Positions 29,698 to 37,976 of a stretch of DNA of 64,000 nt are shown here, one piece after another (the first letter of the stretch is position 1; every line of letters begins with the position of its first letter). This stretch comes from a virus. A program made the translations under genes and the position numbers. The DNA lies in the IMG/VR virus record IMGVR_UViG_3300018875_000004, positions 1 through 64,000 of that record, one strand, 5' to 3'. The notes below the pieces were generated by a model. The model was not told where the DNA came from. It saw only the letters and a list, made by a program, of their open reading frames with translations, and made no database searches.

Positions 29698-30593
29698 TAG
29701 CTGATCAGCTTATGAAGATCGATCAACCCATCACCTGTATACGCATCGCGTCCAGGGGTTGCCAGATCCTCGCAAGATACCGCCAGCTTGGCATGGAGTT
29801 CTTCTAGTGTAGGACGTGGTAAGCCATTTGCCTTACAGAATCCAAGATACAAGGCAGCACACCCGGCAATAATGGGCGTTGCCATGCTCGTTCCAGAAAG
29901 TTTGGCATAACCTCCGTCCTTATACGTAGATAGAATATCCACGCCAGGTGCCATAATTTCATTTTTAATTCCATAATTGCTGAAGTTTGCTCTCTCCTTG
30001 CCGGGAGTCATAGCGGATACAGCGATTACTTCGTCGTACATGGCCGGCCAGCCTACGCCGGTGTTCTCATTGCCGGTTGCCGCAACAATGATAATGCCTG
30101 CTGCAGCAGCGTCCTTGATGGCTTCGTGCATTTCCTGCGGCGGCTCTGCGGCACATCCGAGACTCATATTGATGACGTCTACACCGAGATTGATTGCCCA
30201 GCGGATGCCGTCGATGATGGCCTGGAAGCTGCCTGTGCCGCGATCCCCAAGCACTTTGGCTGCGTACAGTTCTGCGTTCGGCGCGATACCAATGACGCCT
30301 TCGCCATTGTCAGCCGCCGCAATGATTCCGGCAACGTGCGTTCCGTGTCCTTGCTTATCTTCCGGACCGTATGGCGAACGGGTAAAGTCCGCATAGGCTT
30401 TCAGATTCGGCAGCAGATCGGGATGATCGCGGTCAATACCGGTATCAAGAATGGCGACTTTGATACCTTGACCGGTGGTTTTATCCCATACACATGGCGC
30501 ATGTGCGGCTTCAATGCCCCAGTCGATAATGTCCTTGCGCGCATCAGCGCCAAGCGAGTGGATCAGCTTGTGATCCGGGTGGGTGATTTCCAT
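29697..30593 (-). CDS. Intracellular subtilisin-like serine protease
   Basis: A 298-residue peptidase S8 protein with a full catalytic triad: D50 in ILDTGID, H86 in GHGTHVAG and S236 in SGTSMATP, and the oxyanion Asn175 in AATGNEN. It has neither a signal peptide nor a long propeptide, so it resembles the intracellular subtilisins of Bacillus and should act in the cytoplasm, for instance on host proteins or on phage precursors. Copy 8 of the operator lies 47 bp upstream of the start; AGGAGG precedes the ATG. Confidence 0.92.
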   Translation of the reverse strand: MEITHPDHKLIHSLGADARKDIIDWGIEAAHAPCVWDKTTGQGIKVAILDTGIDRDHPDLLPNLKAYADFTRSPYGPEDKQGHGTHVAGIIAAADNGEGVIGIAPNAELYAAKVLGDRGTGSFQAIIDGIRWAINLGVDVINMSLGCAAEPPQEMHEAIKDAAAAGIIIVAATGNENTGVGWPAMYDEVIAVSAMTPGKERANFSNYGIKNEIMAPGVDILSTYKDGGYAKLSGTSMATPIIAGCAALYLGFCKANGLPRPTLEELHAKLAVSCEDLATPGRDAYTGDGLIDLHKLIS

Positions 30594-30639
30594 GGATTCC
30601 TCCTGAATTTTTCACCCTGTATCCTCTCTATTCCCATAT

Positions 30640-30653
30640 TGTAACACGTTACA
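30640..30653. promoter_or_regulatory. Palindromic operator, copy 8 (subtilase gene)
   Basis: TGTAACACGTTACA in the gap between the wHTH gene and the subtilase gene. TAAAAT overlaps its - strand upstream edge as a possible -10, but spacing differs from the best copies. Confidence 0.6.
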
Positions 30654-30655
30654 TT

Positions 30656-31033
30656 TTAGTTTGCAGCATTTTCTGCCATATTAAATAGGTCTTGCTCTTC
30701 CATAGCCGCAGCAATCGAACCGACCATGCGGATGTGCTGACCTTCCGGAATAGCTTTGTATACGCCGCATGTCTTGCCGCTGATTGTGCATGTGCGTTTT
30801 TCTTCGATAAAGACGCGGTAGCCTTTGACCAGCTCATTCAAGCGAGGGTGTACAAAGTTGCGGTCCCAGCCTGGGATCAGACCGGCATTGTACATTTCAG
30901 AAGCCAACTCGTTTGCTGTCAGGCCTTCTTCGTAGTTAGACAGAAACTCGTATACGTTATTTTGACGAGACTCGATAGACAGCTGAATTTGATTGAAGGA
31001 TGCTCTGCGTGTTTCTGTTGTAATATTTGTCAT
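30656..31033 (-). CDS. Winged-helix DNA-binding protein
   Basis: A 125-residue protein. Residues about 20-95 fit a winged helix: YEFLSNYEEGLTANELASEMY is the first helix-turn, FVHPRLNELVKGYRVFIEE the recognition helix and wing, followed by CTISGKTCGVYKA, a strand pair often seen at the end of phage winged-helix proteins. It may be a second regulator candidate for the phage operators. TATTAAGAAAG with GGAGAG precedes the start. Confidence 0.72.
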   Translation of the reverse strand: MTNITTETRRASFNQIQLSIESRQNNVYEFLSNYEEGLTANELASEMYNAGLIPGWDRNFVHPRLNELVKGYRVFIEEKRTCTISGKTCGVYKAIPEGQHIRMVGSIAAAMEEQDLFNMAENAAN

Positions 31034-31062
31034 GGAAAAAACTCTCCTTTAGGTTTGGTTTA

Positions 31063-31272
31063 TTAAGAAAGTAGATTTGCGACAGAATAGATAATGCCTG
31101 TGGCGGCTACCAGGAATCCGAAAAAGATCGTGTAGATCAGCCAAGGCGGTGTGCGGTGAAAATCTATGTCTTCACTGGAAAACTGATCCGGTCGTCCTTC
31201 ATACAGAATGCGTGGCAGCGGTGACGTGGGCGGCGGGGCAGATTGGGTTTGATAGATCCGCATCAGCTCCAT
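31063..31272 (-). CDS. Small membrane protein with MEL-type N-terminus
   Basis: A 69-residue protein starting MELMRIYQTQ, with a proline-rich linker and one C-terminal transmembrane helix (about residues 45-67). ATG 31272 overlaps the stop of the previous gene (TAATG). It is one of the seven proteins with the shared M-E-L start. Confidence 0.65.
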   Translation of the reverse strand: MELMRIYQTQSAPPPTSPLPRILYEGRPDQFSSEDIDFHRTPPWLIYTIFFGFLVAATGIIYSVANLLS

Positions 31273-32015
31273 TATCGCCACTCCATGCAGTAGTTTTGTG
31301 CCGGGCAGTTATCACAGTGGAAACCTTCCCGGGGATAATACCAACCTTCATCCATGGCTTTCTTCATCATCCTGGCTGACTTATACAGCCGCTGGTAGTC
31401 TTTCTTCTTACGATCGACGTAAATGGACTGCGAGGTCTTCAGGTGGTGAAGGACGAACGTATCGACCTCCTTTTTGTACATGGAATGGAATGCCAACGCC
31501 TGCAGGGTAATCCCCATATCTGTTCGCTGGTAAAAGTCAGTTGGCCGCTGCGCACGCGTCATGAAATTGACGATCTCATGCTTGCCGCCAGCTGCTTCCC
31601 GGATGACGGGGATGCGGCCGATGATATGGAAGTCCGTATCCATCCGCAGCCGGAAATCTACGTTGACTCCGATCGTCTTATCCGGATTGTATTGCTGCTG
31701 CCGGTGGAAGAGGGCCAGCATCCCGAAGGCTTCCAGCTCTTTCTTCCGCTGACTTTGCTTCTGGTCAAATTTGATATTGAACACTTTGTCTTTGTCATAC
31801 CAAAGACTCGTGAATTTATCCTTCAGCTGCTCCAGCGTCAGGAATCTGCCCTCATGCAAGTTCACGTAGTAATAGCTGATGGTCGCCTGCAGGACTTGCC
31901 GGAGTCCTTTGCTCTCCTCCGTTTTCAGCCGCGGCAGCTTATCGATCTTCGTAAACTTGTATTGAAGTGGGCAGGTTTTAAAGTCGTACAGCTCCTCAAT
32001 GGTAATCTCCATCAT
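31272..32015 (-). CDS. Cas4-like protein with a degenerate nuclease site
   Basis: A 247-residue protein. FKTCPLQYKF near the N-terminus and CDNCPAQNYC at the C-terminus supply the four cysteines of a Cas4/AddB-type iron-sulfur cluster. The central region has the family order (HIIGRIPVIREA, then HEIVNFMTRA), but the expected ExK is not intact, so catalysis is doubtful. It may act as a structural or DNA-binding relative of the 26214-27074 nuclease. Confidence 0.72.
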   Translation of the reverse strand: MMEITIEELYDFKTCPLQYKFTKIDKLPRLKTEESKGLRQVLQATISYYYVNLHEGRFLTLEQLKDKFTSLWYDKDKVFNIKFDQKQSQRKKELEAFGMLALFHRQQQYNPDKTIGVNVDFRLRMDTDFHIIGRIPVIREAAGGKHEIVNFMTRAQRPTDFYQRTDMGITLQALAFHSMYKKEVDTFVLHHLKTSQSIYVDRKKKDYQRLYKSARMMKKAMDEGWYYPREGFHCDNCPAQNYCMEWR

Positions 32016-32317
32016 GGCATCAACCTTTCTACACCCACAGATTCGTTATTCTTATTCATGAAGCTCCACATCACGCGATAGTCGCCTTTGATGGTAATCA
32101 TCACGACAACTTCCAGGCGAAGCGACGGGTCAATAAGATCGCCCAGTTTCTCGCCTACTGCATCTGCGACCCGTCTATTAATGATATTGATGTTCTCGAT
32201 CGTCAACATTAGGTTCTCCATATCGTTGACGATCGACATCGTAATATCGGTAATCATTCGGTCGATTTCTTTATGATTCAGGATGGTTTGTTTCAGATAT
32301 TCCCGTAAAAGTTCCAT
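32012..32317 (-). CDS. Hypothetical protein with MEL-type N-terminus
   Basis: A 101-residue protein starting MELLREYLKQT, then a long helical stretch and a beta hairpin. It overlaps the Cas4-like gene by 4 bp and the upstream gene by 25 bp. No family was recognised. Confidence 0.65.
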   Translation of the reverse strand: MELLREYLKQTILNHKEIDRMITDITMSIVNDMENLMLTIENINIINRRVADAVGEKLGDLIDPSLRLEVVVMITIKGDYRVMWSFMNKNNESVGVERLMP

Positions 32318-32661
32318 GGCGCATGCTCTCCCCTGTTGTCTGATTGCATGGCTTGCATCATGATCCGCTCGATATCCGCCGCCATACGCGCCCTGGTGGC
32401 TTCGTCGTTTGGCATGCCGATATAGCTTTCCATTCTTTCATAGAGCCTTCGCTCGGCTTGGCTGCGTATGACGTCCGGAAATTCAGCATGGACGGAGGTT
32501 TCGGAAGATGGAGCGGCCATCACTTCACTGCTGAAATAAGACGCGCGCTGCGGAGCTTTGGGCTGTCTTTCGCCAAATATCCCTCGTTCACGTAATCTGG
32601 CGAGTGCGCTTTTCGCACTCTGTTGTGTGGTTTTTTCCTGATAGATTTGCATGAGTTCCAC
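32293..32661 (-). CDS. Hypothetical protein with MEL-type N-terminus
   Basis: A 122-residue protein from GTG 32661, giving the start MELMQIYQEKT; GGGGGTT lies 9 bp upstream. A longer frame from 32694 is possible but loses the motif. The rest is helical and Arg/Ala/Met-rich. No family was recognised. Confidence 0.6.
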   Translation of the reverse strand: MELMQIYQEKTTQQSAKSALARLRERGIFGERQPKAPQRASYFSSEVMAAPSSETSVHAEFPDVIRSQAERRLYERMESYIGMPNDEATRARMAADIERIMMQAMQSDNRGEHAPWNFYGNI

Positions 32662-32761
32662 GCTGTTCAACCCCCAATGCTGCGCGATACGCATCGGCTA
32701 ATCTGCTGATGCTGTACGGCGGATTCTGTATCTTGCGATTATATTGCTCTATGAGTTCCAT
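32588..32761 (-). CDS. Short protein with MEL-type N-terminus
   Basis: A 57-residue frame starting MELIEQYNRKI. It overlaps the next gene by 74 bp, and the ribosome binding site is weak, so its expression is uncertain; the conserved N-terminal motif is the main support. Confidence 0.45.
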   Translation of the reverse strand: MELIEQYNRKIQNPPYSISRLADAYRAALGVEQRGTHANLSGKNHTTECEKRTRQIT

Positions 32762-32909
32762 GGCTTTTGCTCTTCAATAGTCGGATGGCACTTTCCAGCT
32801 CACCGATACGCTGGTTCATGTTGTAGCTGGTTTTCATTCGGTGCTTTTTCATAAGGCGGAGGATTCTGACTTTTTCTTCAAGGTGGCGGATCGCGTTGTT
32901 ATATTCCAT
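32739..32909 (-). CDS. Small coiled-coil protein
   Basis: A 56-residue basic protein with leucine/isoleucine heptads along most of its length (AIRHLEEKVRILRLMKKH). It overlaps the following frame by 23 bp. AGGTATAGG lies upstream as a weak ribosome binding site. No family was recognised. Confidence 0.55.
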   Translation of the reverse strand: MEYNNAIRHLEEKVRILRLMKKHRMKTSYNMNQRIGELESAIRLLKSKSHGTHRAI

Positions 32910-32942
32910 GACCTATACCTATATGTAACCAAGAAGGCAGGC

Positions 32943-33383
32943 TTATGCCCCCTTCTGGTTCTCACTTTCTTTGCGCTGGCGCTCAATGGCAGCCTGCAGC
33001 TTTGGATATGGGTCTTCCCAGCCTTCCGGCTTCTTCACCTTGCCGTCTTCTTTGTAGTGCGGTTTGCCGTCTGGCCACAGCTTGGACATGTTCGCATGCT
33101 GCACGATATTCATCAGCTCCTGCGGTTTCACGCCCATTTCGACGAGTGTGCCGATGGCGAAGTAGATGGTATCGATCATCGCGTCTGCTTGGTCTACCAC
33201 GTTGTCGGAGTCCAGGAACTCCTGTACTTCTTCCTTGATCCAGTTCATACGCTTCTCTGCGCGCTCTGGCGTGATCAGAGTTGGCGTATCTTGATAAGGA
33301 TGGTTGAATGCTTTCTGGAAAGCTTTCACCTGCTCATATGCGTAGTCAAGGCCTTTGCCTTCATACTGTTTCATCAGTTCCAT
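32943..33383 (-). CDS. MazG-like nucleotide pyrophosphohydrolase with MEL-type N-terminus
   Basis: A 146-residue protein starting MELMKQYEGK. Residues about 20-90 fit the all-alpha NTP pyrophosphatase fold: KEEVQEFLDS supplies the ExxE metal ligands, and DQADAMIDTIYFAIGTLVEMG the later acidic residues. The C-terminal part (KLWPDGKPHYKEDGK) is typical of phage HisE/MazG-like proteins. Such enzymes hydrolyse (d)NTPs and in phages may lower ppGpp or clear unwanted nucleotides. It lies beside the ribonucleotide reductase operon. Confidence 0.78.
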   Translation of the reverse strand: MELMKQYEGKGLDYAYEQVKAFQKAFNHPYQDTPTLITPERAEKRMNWIKEEVQEFLDSDNVVDQADAMIDTIYFAIGTLVEMGVKPQELMNIVQHANMSKLWPDGKPHYKEDGKVKKPEGWEDPYPKLQAAIERQRKESENQKGA

Positions 33384-33384
33384 G

Positions 33385-33594
33385 TCATTTATTCCCCTTT
33401 GGTCTCTTATTGTATTTTTCTTGTACGAATTGGAAGAATGCAGTTTGAATTTTGAGCATCTGAAGTCCGGTCATAAATAGATAGGCCCATACGTTGTAGA
33501 GGAGCCAGACCAGCCCGGCAACAATCAATGCTGCTCCCAGGGCTGCTGTAGTGTACAGAAACCATTGCAAAATGATAGCGGGTACCTCTGGCAT
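33385..33594 (-). CDS. Small membrane protein
   Basis: A 69-residue protein with one long or two short hydrophobic segments between about residues 8 and 45 and a basic C-terminus. It stands between nrdF and the MazG-like gene. Function unknown. Confidence 0.6.
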   Translation of the reverse strand: MPEVPAIILQWFLYTTAALGAALIVAGLVWLLYNVWAYLFMTGLQMLKIQTAFFQFVQEKYNKRPKGNK

Positions 33595-33605
33595 CGTAAT
33601 CCTCC

Positions 33606-34625
33606 TTAGCGGATGCGTCCTCTTTCAAAACGTGCTTTCATACGAGCGATCGATTCATCGGTTACTTCGGTTACGTTCAGGGCTTTGTTGTAGAAGCCCT
33701 TCTGGCTGAAGAAGTCATGTGTGATGTGTGTTGCATTGTCACCGGTACCGTTCAGCACCAGGGAGTTGATCGGCTCTTCTTCGAACATTGGATCAAAGCC
33801 CAGGTTCATGAGTGCGCGGTTTGCGTTGTAACGGACGTATGCTTTTACCTGTTCAACCAGTGGCTTCTCGCCTTCCGGCAGCAGGATGTTGTTGTACAGC
33901 TCTTCGGTGTAATTCATTTCTACTTCGTGCAGCTGGCGAAGCAGTGCGTAGGTTTTCTTCTTCACGCGCTCCTGCTGCTGCTTGTCCATCATGTTGTAGA
34001 GTTCCTGTGCCAGCACACCGATGTACAGGCCGTGAACGGCTTCGTCACGCAGGATTGCGCCGATGATTTCGCCCGAGCTGGTCATAAGCCCCTGCCCTTG
34101 CATATAAACCGGCAGGAAGAATCCAGAGTAGAATTGATAGGATTCCAGGAATACGGATGCCACACGCTGCATGAATTGATCTTCGAGTGTATTCGCCACC
34201 GCATAGTAGGAGCTGATGATGTTTACCTTCTCGTTCAGGATCGGGTGATTGGTTGCCCAATCGTCCAGTAGGTAGTTCACGTAATTACTGTCGGTAATAA
34301 CCGTTGTAAAGATTGTGGAGTATGATTTCGCATGAACATGCTCCATCATTTGCATAAAGCTCAGCGTGGATTTACGCTGCAGCTTCTTCTCCGTTGCGTT
34401 GATCGCCGGCAGCCCGACATTCCCCTGCAGAGTATCCAGACCGGTCAGACCAGCGAGAGCTTTGGAATAGCCCTCCTGGAACATGGGATGCAAGTTCTCA
34501 TAAACCTGCTTATCGTCAGAAGGAACGTGTTCTTCATCGCTCCACATCTGTGTCATATTTTGAGTCCAGATGCGCGGGGTAAACGCATCATCCGGACGAT
34601 TCCAGTTCACTACATCAATTGCCAT
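33606..34625 (-). CDS. nrdF: Ribonucleotide reductase class Ib, small subunit
   Basis: A 339-residue ferritin-like protein that makes and holds the tyrosyl radical. Metal ligands are visible: the Asp in LTGLDTLQ, Glu and His in MMEHVHAKSY with the radical Tyr four residues after the His, Glu in LESYQFYSGF, and Glu and His in DEAVHGLYIG. Length is normal. With nrdE and nrdI directly upstream on the same strand it forms a complete class Ib system, which uses manganese and NrdI for activation. The operon supplies dNTPs for a large genome. Confidence 0.93.
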   Translation of the reverse strand: MAIDVVNWNRPDDAFTPRIWTQNMTQMWSDEEHVPSDDKQVYENLHPMFQEGYSKALAGLTGLDTLQGNVGLPAINATEKKLQRKSTLSFMQMMEHVHAKSYSTIFTTVITDSNYVNYLLDDWATNHPILNEKVNIISSYYAVANTLEDQFMQRVASVFLESYQFYSGFFLPVYMQGQGLMTSSGEIIGAILRDEAVHGLYIGVLAQELYNMMDKQQQERVKKKTYALLRQLHEVEMNYTEELYNNILLPEGEKPLVEQVKAYVRYNANRALMNLGFDPMFEEEPINSLVLNGTGDNATHITHDFFSQKGFYNKALNVTEVTDESIARMKARFERGRIR

Positions 34626-34644
34626 CTCTTTTTATCCTCCCGTA

Positions 34645-36729
34645 TTACACTGCGCAGCTTTCGCAGTCTTCTTTTTGTAAGTCTCTGGAGCGAGTGTAAT
34701 ACAAGCTCTTCAGGCCTTTCATTTCAGCGTACATATACAAGTTTGCGATCTCAGCCGTTTCCATGTTGGAATCGACGAACAGAATGCAGCTGATACCTTG
34801 GTCAATATGAACCTGTGCCGCTGCTACAACATCGATTACGTTGTACGGATCCATGTGATACGCCGACTTATACAGGAAGTTCGTTCTTGGAGACAGGAAC
34901 GGCATTGGATAGCAAGTTTTCGCATCGCCGTAAGTCCGCGTCTCAACCTGATCGGTGATTGGCATGATCGACTGTGTAGCATTCTGGATATAGGAAATAC
35001 TCTGTGTCGGAGCGATCGCCAGGCGGTATGCGTGCCACAATCCATTTTTCATAACCTGTGGTTTCAGCGCAGCCCAGTCTGCTGGTCCTGGAAGCTTCAT
35101 GCCTTCGAACAGTTTCTGAACGGTTACGTCTGTCGGACGATAATCATTCTCTAAATAGTGGTCGAAGTATGATCCGTCCGCATAGGATGATTGCTCAAAG
35201 CCTTTGAACGTTTCGCCTTTCTCGACCGCGATCTCCATCGAACGAACCAGACTGTGGTAGTTCATCAACATGGTAAAGACGCTGATCACTTCCAGTGCGC
35301 GGTCGGATTCGTAAGGGATGCCGACGCTGGCCAGATAGCCGTGGAAGTTCATGACGCCAAGACCGGTGCTGTGCATTTCATCGTTGGCTTTCTTGACGGA
35401 AGGAACCGTTGTGTTATTGGAACGCAGGATTACGTCTGTCAGCAGGTCCATCGCATTATAGACAGCTTCCTGAATGCTCTTGTGCATCATGATGTTATAC
35501 ATGTTCAGGGAGCTCAGTACACAGTTGATGTCGCGTTTGATTTGGTCTTCCTCGAAGTAGTCGTTAATCTCCGAAGCTTCAGACAGCTGGAAGATTTCCG
35601 TACAGAGATTGCTGAACGATACATCGCCCAGGGCAGCCAGCGGATGGAACTTGTTAGCGTTCGTCTGGAACATGATGTACGGGTATCCGGATTCGATCTG
35701 AACACGGGACAGGTCATTCATGAACTTCCGTGCGCTTTCCGGCTTGGACTTACGGACATTCGGGTTATTCAGAGCATCTTCATACAGCTCATCGAAGTTG
35801 AATTTACTCATCGGCACGCCGTATTCTTTCTTGATGTCGTAAGGGCTGAAGCGAACGAAGTCTTCGCCTTTATCCATCAGCTCGAAGAATTTACGTGGGA
35901 TGATCACGCCGACCGACAATGTTTTCAGGCGGATCTTCTCGTCTGCGTTGAATTTCTTACTGTTGATCAGGTCAGGTGTATCTGGGTGGAAGATGCTTGC
36001 GTAAGCTGCGCCAGATCCTTTACGCTGCCCCATTTGGTCTGCGTAGGAGAATGCGTCTTCCATCAGCTTCGCTACAGGCATCAGGCCTTTGGCTGCGCCT
36101 TCGACGCCTTTGATTGGGTCGCCGCTTGATCGTAAATCGGTCAGGTTGACGGATACGCCGCCGCCGACTTTACTCAGCTGCATGCAGGAGTTCAGTACAT
36201 AGTTGATCGAGTTCAGGCTATCTTCTGCATGAAGCAGGTAGCAGCTGATCAGCTCGCCTCTACGGGCGCGTCCGGCATTCATATACGATGGTGTGGCTGG
36301 TTGAACGTCCTGAGCCATCAGGCTGTGCAGGTAACGTTTCGCACGTTCGAAATCGCCTTTCGCATAGAACAGTGAAGCGATAACGTTTTTGTCTTCGTAA
36401 TGCTCCAGGTATTCTTTGCGATCGTCAGTCCGCAGCGCGTAGTTCTTGTAGAACTTCGACATAGACATGTACGACTTGTGTTCAAAGTTGTAGCTTTCAG
36501 CGATGGCGTGCATCTGCTTAATTTGACTGATGTTGTATTCATGCAGCAGTTCTGGATAGTAATAGTCATTGGCTACCAGCCAGACGATGCGTTCACGGAT
36601 GCTGTTAAATCGTCTGTACTTCGCATCCACTTCTTTTTTCAGTTCTTCCATAGCCAGCTTGTCGTAATGCAGCTGGTAAAAGCCGTCAAGCTTTTGAAGA
36701 ACCATACCGTTGAGTTCCTTATGGTTCAA
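34645..36729 (-). CDS. nrdE: Ribonucleotide reductase class Ib, large subunit
   Basis: A 694-residue protein of normal NrdE length without intein or intron. The active-site cysteines are visible: SCYLLHAED, the N-x-C-x-E site in NLCTEIF, and CVLSSLNMY; the C-terminal CESCAV pair is the shuttle that is reduced by NrdH or thioredoxin. It converts ribonucleoside diphosphates to deoxy forms using the radical of NrdF. It overlaps nrdI by 11 bp. Confidence 0.94.
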   Translation of the reverse strand: MNHKELNGMVLQKLDGFYQLHYDKLAMEELKKEVDAKYRRFNSIRERIVWLVANDYYYPELLHEYNISQIKQMHAIAESYNFEHKSYMSMSKFYKNYALRTDDRKEYLEHYEDKNVIASLFYAKGDFERAKRYLHSLMAQDVQPATPSYMNAGRARRGELISCYLLHAEDSLNSINYVLNSCMQLSKVGGGVSVNLTDLRSSGDPIKGVEGAAKGLMPVAKLMEDAFSYADQMGQRKGSGAAYASIFHPDTPDLINSKKFNADEKIRLKTLSVGVIIPRKFFELMDKGEDFVRFSPYDIKKEYGVPMSKFNFDELYEDALNNPNVRKSKPESARKFMNDLSRVQIESGYPYIMFQTNANKFHPLAALGDVSFSNLCTEIFQLSEASEINDYFEEDQIKRDINCVLSSLNMYNIMMHKSIQEAVYNAMDLLTDVILRSNNTTVPSVKKANDEMHSTGLGVMNFHGYLASVGIPYESDRALEVISVFTMLMNYHSLVRSMEIAVEKGETFKGFEQSSYADGSYFDHYLENDYRPTDVTVQKLFEGMKLPGPADWAALKPQVMKNGLWHAYRLAIAPTQSISYIQNATQSIMPITDQVETRTYGDAKTCYPMPFLSPRTNFLYKSAYHMDPYNVIDVVAAAQVHIDQGISCILFVDSNMETAEIANLYMYAEMKGLKSLYYTRSRDLQKEDCESCAV

Positions 36730-37117
36730 GTTTATTCACCTCTTCTAAGAATTTATCAACATCAGACGCAAGACCTTGCAGCTCGAACTTGTGCAGCAGC
36801 GGCACGTCGTACTGTTTAGAAATAATATCGCCGGCTCTCGCGAACATGCCGGGGCTGAAACGATCCCAGTTCCGATTGCCACTTGCGGCGACAGCAACCA
36901 TGTAAGCATGGTTATGTACCAAAAAGTCTGTGACTTCTTCCGGAACCTGGCCCATGCCGACTGTGCTTGTAATCAGAATGAAAGGATGCCGCATCCGTAA
37001 AGCAGGTGTAATCTTGATGGCTCGCATGCCTGTCTTCTTTACAAACGTTTCGACTTTGCCAGTCAGGGAGAAATAGCAGATCATGGGACGATCTACAGAT
37101 GTCTTTTTCAAATCCAT
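36719..37117 (-). CDS. nrdI: NrdI flavodoxin-like activator
   Basis: A 132-residue flavodoxin-like protein. ICYFSLTGKVETFV is the flavin-phosphate loop, and TSTVGMGQVPEEV and ASGNRNW are typical NrdI loops. It supplies oxidant to the di-manganese centre of NrdF. It is the first gene of the nrdI-nrdE-nrdF operon, 22 bp after operator copy 9. Confidence 0.9.
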   Translation of the reverse strand: MDLKKTSVDRPMICYFSLTGKVETFVKKTGMRAIKITPALRMRHPFILITSTVGMGQVPEEVTDFLVHNHAYMVAVAASGNRNWDRFSPGMFARAGDIISKQYDVPLLHKFELQGLASDVDKFLEEVNKLEP

Positions 37118-37138
37118 TTTATCATTACCTTCCCATTT

Positions 37139-37152
37139 TGTAACGCGTTACA
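37139..37152. promoter_or_regulatory. Palindromic operator, copy 9 (nrd operon)
   Basis: TGTAACGCGTTACA, 22 bp before the nrdI start. On the - strand TATGCG stands 5 bp upstream of it as a poor -10; TTTCAT-17-TAAAAT a little further up is an alternative promoter. It is not the known NrdR box. Confidence 0.7.
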
Positions 37153-37208
37153 ATGTGCGCATAGACTATTTTATTCTAAATTTTTCTTGAATGAAAGACT
37201 TGACATTT

Positions 37209-37240
37209 AAAAAACCCCAACATATTGTGTCGGGGCCTTT
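37209..37240 (-). terminator. Terminator before the nrd operon
   Basis: On the - strand CCCCGACA pairs with TGTTGGGG around five bases, with one mismatch, followed by TTTTTT. It ends the transcript of the 37258-37659 gene. Confidence 0.8.
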
Positions 37241-37257
37241 CGATAGATACTACAAAA

Positions 37258-37659
37258 TCAAGCTGGGATCGACGGATAGATGCCGATTGACACCCCGTAT
37301 TCGTATTCAGCAGCAAGCACGGCTTTAATCTGTTCGATGGTCAGGCCGGTCTCCTTCAGGCGCTCATGAACGAACTGGTCACGACCTGCTTCGCTGTATA
37401 CCGGCGCATCCAGCAAGCCTTCGCTGTCTTCCATCGTATTCGCAAGCAGGCGTGTTGTCAGATCCATCATATCTTCCAGCAGCTCCAGACCACCAACATG
37501 CTCCGAGTATTCTTCCAGTGCGCGGCACAGGTATCCGCCAGCGTGGGAACTTCCGAAGGTCATGTCCGTTAGACCGGCGATCTCGTCAAACATTTCATCC
37601 TCAGCTTTACCTTTCAGGGTGTTAAGGTTATGCAGATATTGTTCGTATACTTGTTTCAT
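37258..37659 (-). CDS. Hypothetical protein
   Basis: A 133-residue acidic, helical protein. It is transcribed alone between an operator copy (37686) and a terminator. GAGGAAA precedes the start. The segment FGSSHAGGYLCRALEEYSEH was not matched to any family. Confidence 0.68.
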   Translation of the reverse strand: MKQVYEQYLHNLNTLKGKAEDEMFDEIAGLTDMTFGSSHAGGYLCRALEEYSEHVGGLELLEDMMDLTTRLLANTMEDSEGLLDAPVYSEAGRDQFVHERLKETGLTIEQIKAVLAAEYEYGVSIGIYPSIPA

Positions 37660-37685
37660 GGCTATTTCCTCTTTTCGTTTTGTTT

Positions 37686-37699
37686 TGTAATGCGTTACA
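37686..37699. promoter_or_regulatory. Palindromic operator, copy 10
   Basis: TGTAATGCGTTACA, 27 bp before the 37659 start. It overlaps the stop of the small zinc-finger gene upstream. No good -10 box is seen at the usual distance. Confidence 0.6.
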
Positions 37700-37817
37700 A
37701 TTCTTCGAATCCCTCTTTATCCTCTGCTTCTTCTTCGGTTGTTTGGCAGCTTGGACAGAAAGAGACATTACAGCATGGACAGGTAGTAAAATATTCCAAA
37801 CATGACTGACAATACAT
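37695..37817 (-). CDS. Very small cysteine-rich zinc-finger-like protein
   Basis: A 40-residue protein with CxxC at residues 3-6, CPCC at 13-16 and CPSC at 21-24, followed by an acidic tail. Spacing suits one or two bound zinc ions. GAAGGA precedes the ATG. It is missing from size-limited gene calls; its stop codon lies within operator copy 10. Confidence 0.55.
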   Translation of the reverse strand: MYCQSCLEYFTTCPCCNVSFCPSCQTTEEEAEDKEGFEEL

Positions 37818-37924
37818 ATTCCTTCGTCCTTTCAGATGAAATAAATCGACCAGTTGTTCAGATCCGAAACTAAAAATCGCTTAGAAACGAAACTGCGCAT
37901 AATCTTAATTATACGCCGTTTTTA

Positions 37925-37976
37925 TAGATCGATTATCCTCGTACCGATGGCCGTGAAAAGTATAATAATCGATCTA
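37925..37976. repeat. 12-bp inverted repeat
   Basis: TAGATCGATTAT (37925-37936) and ATAATCGATCTA (37965-37976) are perfect reverse complements separated by 28 bp. There is no T run. The 37818-38010 stretch around it has no gene; a GCGCCAAA/TTTGGCG hairpin at about 37988-38008 probably helps end the transcript from 38011. Confidence 0.5.
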
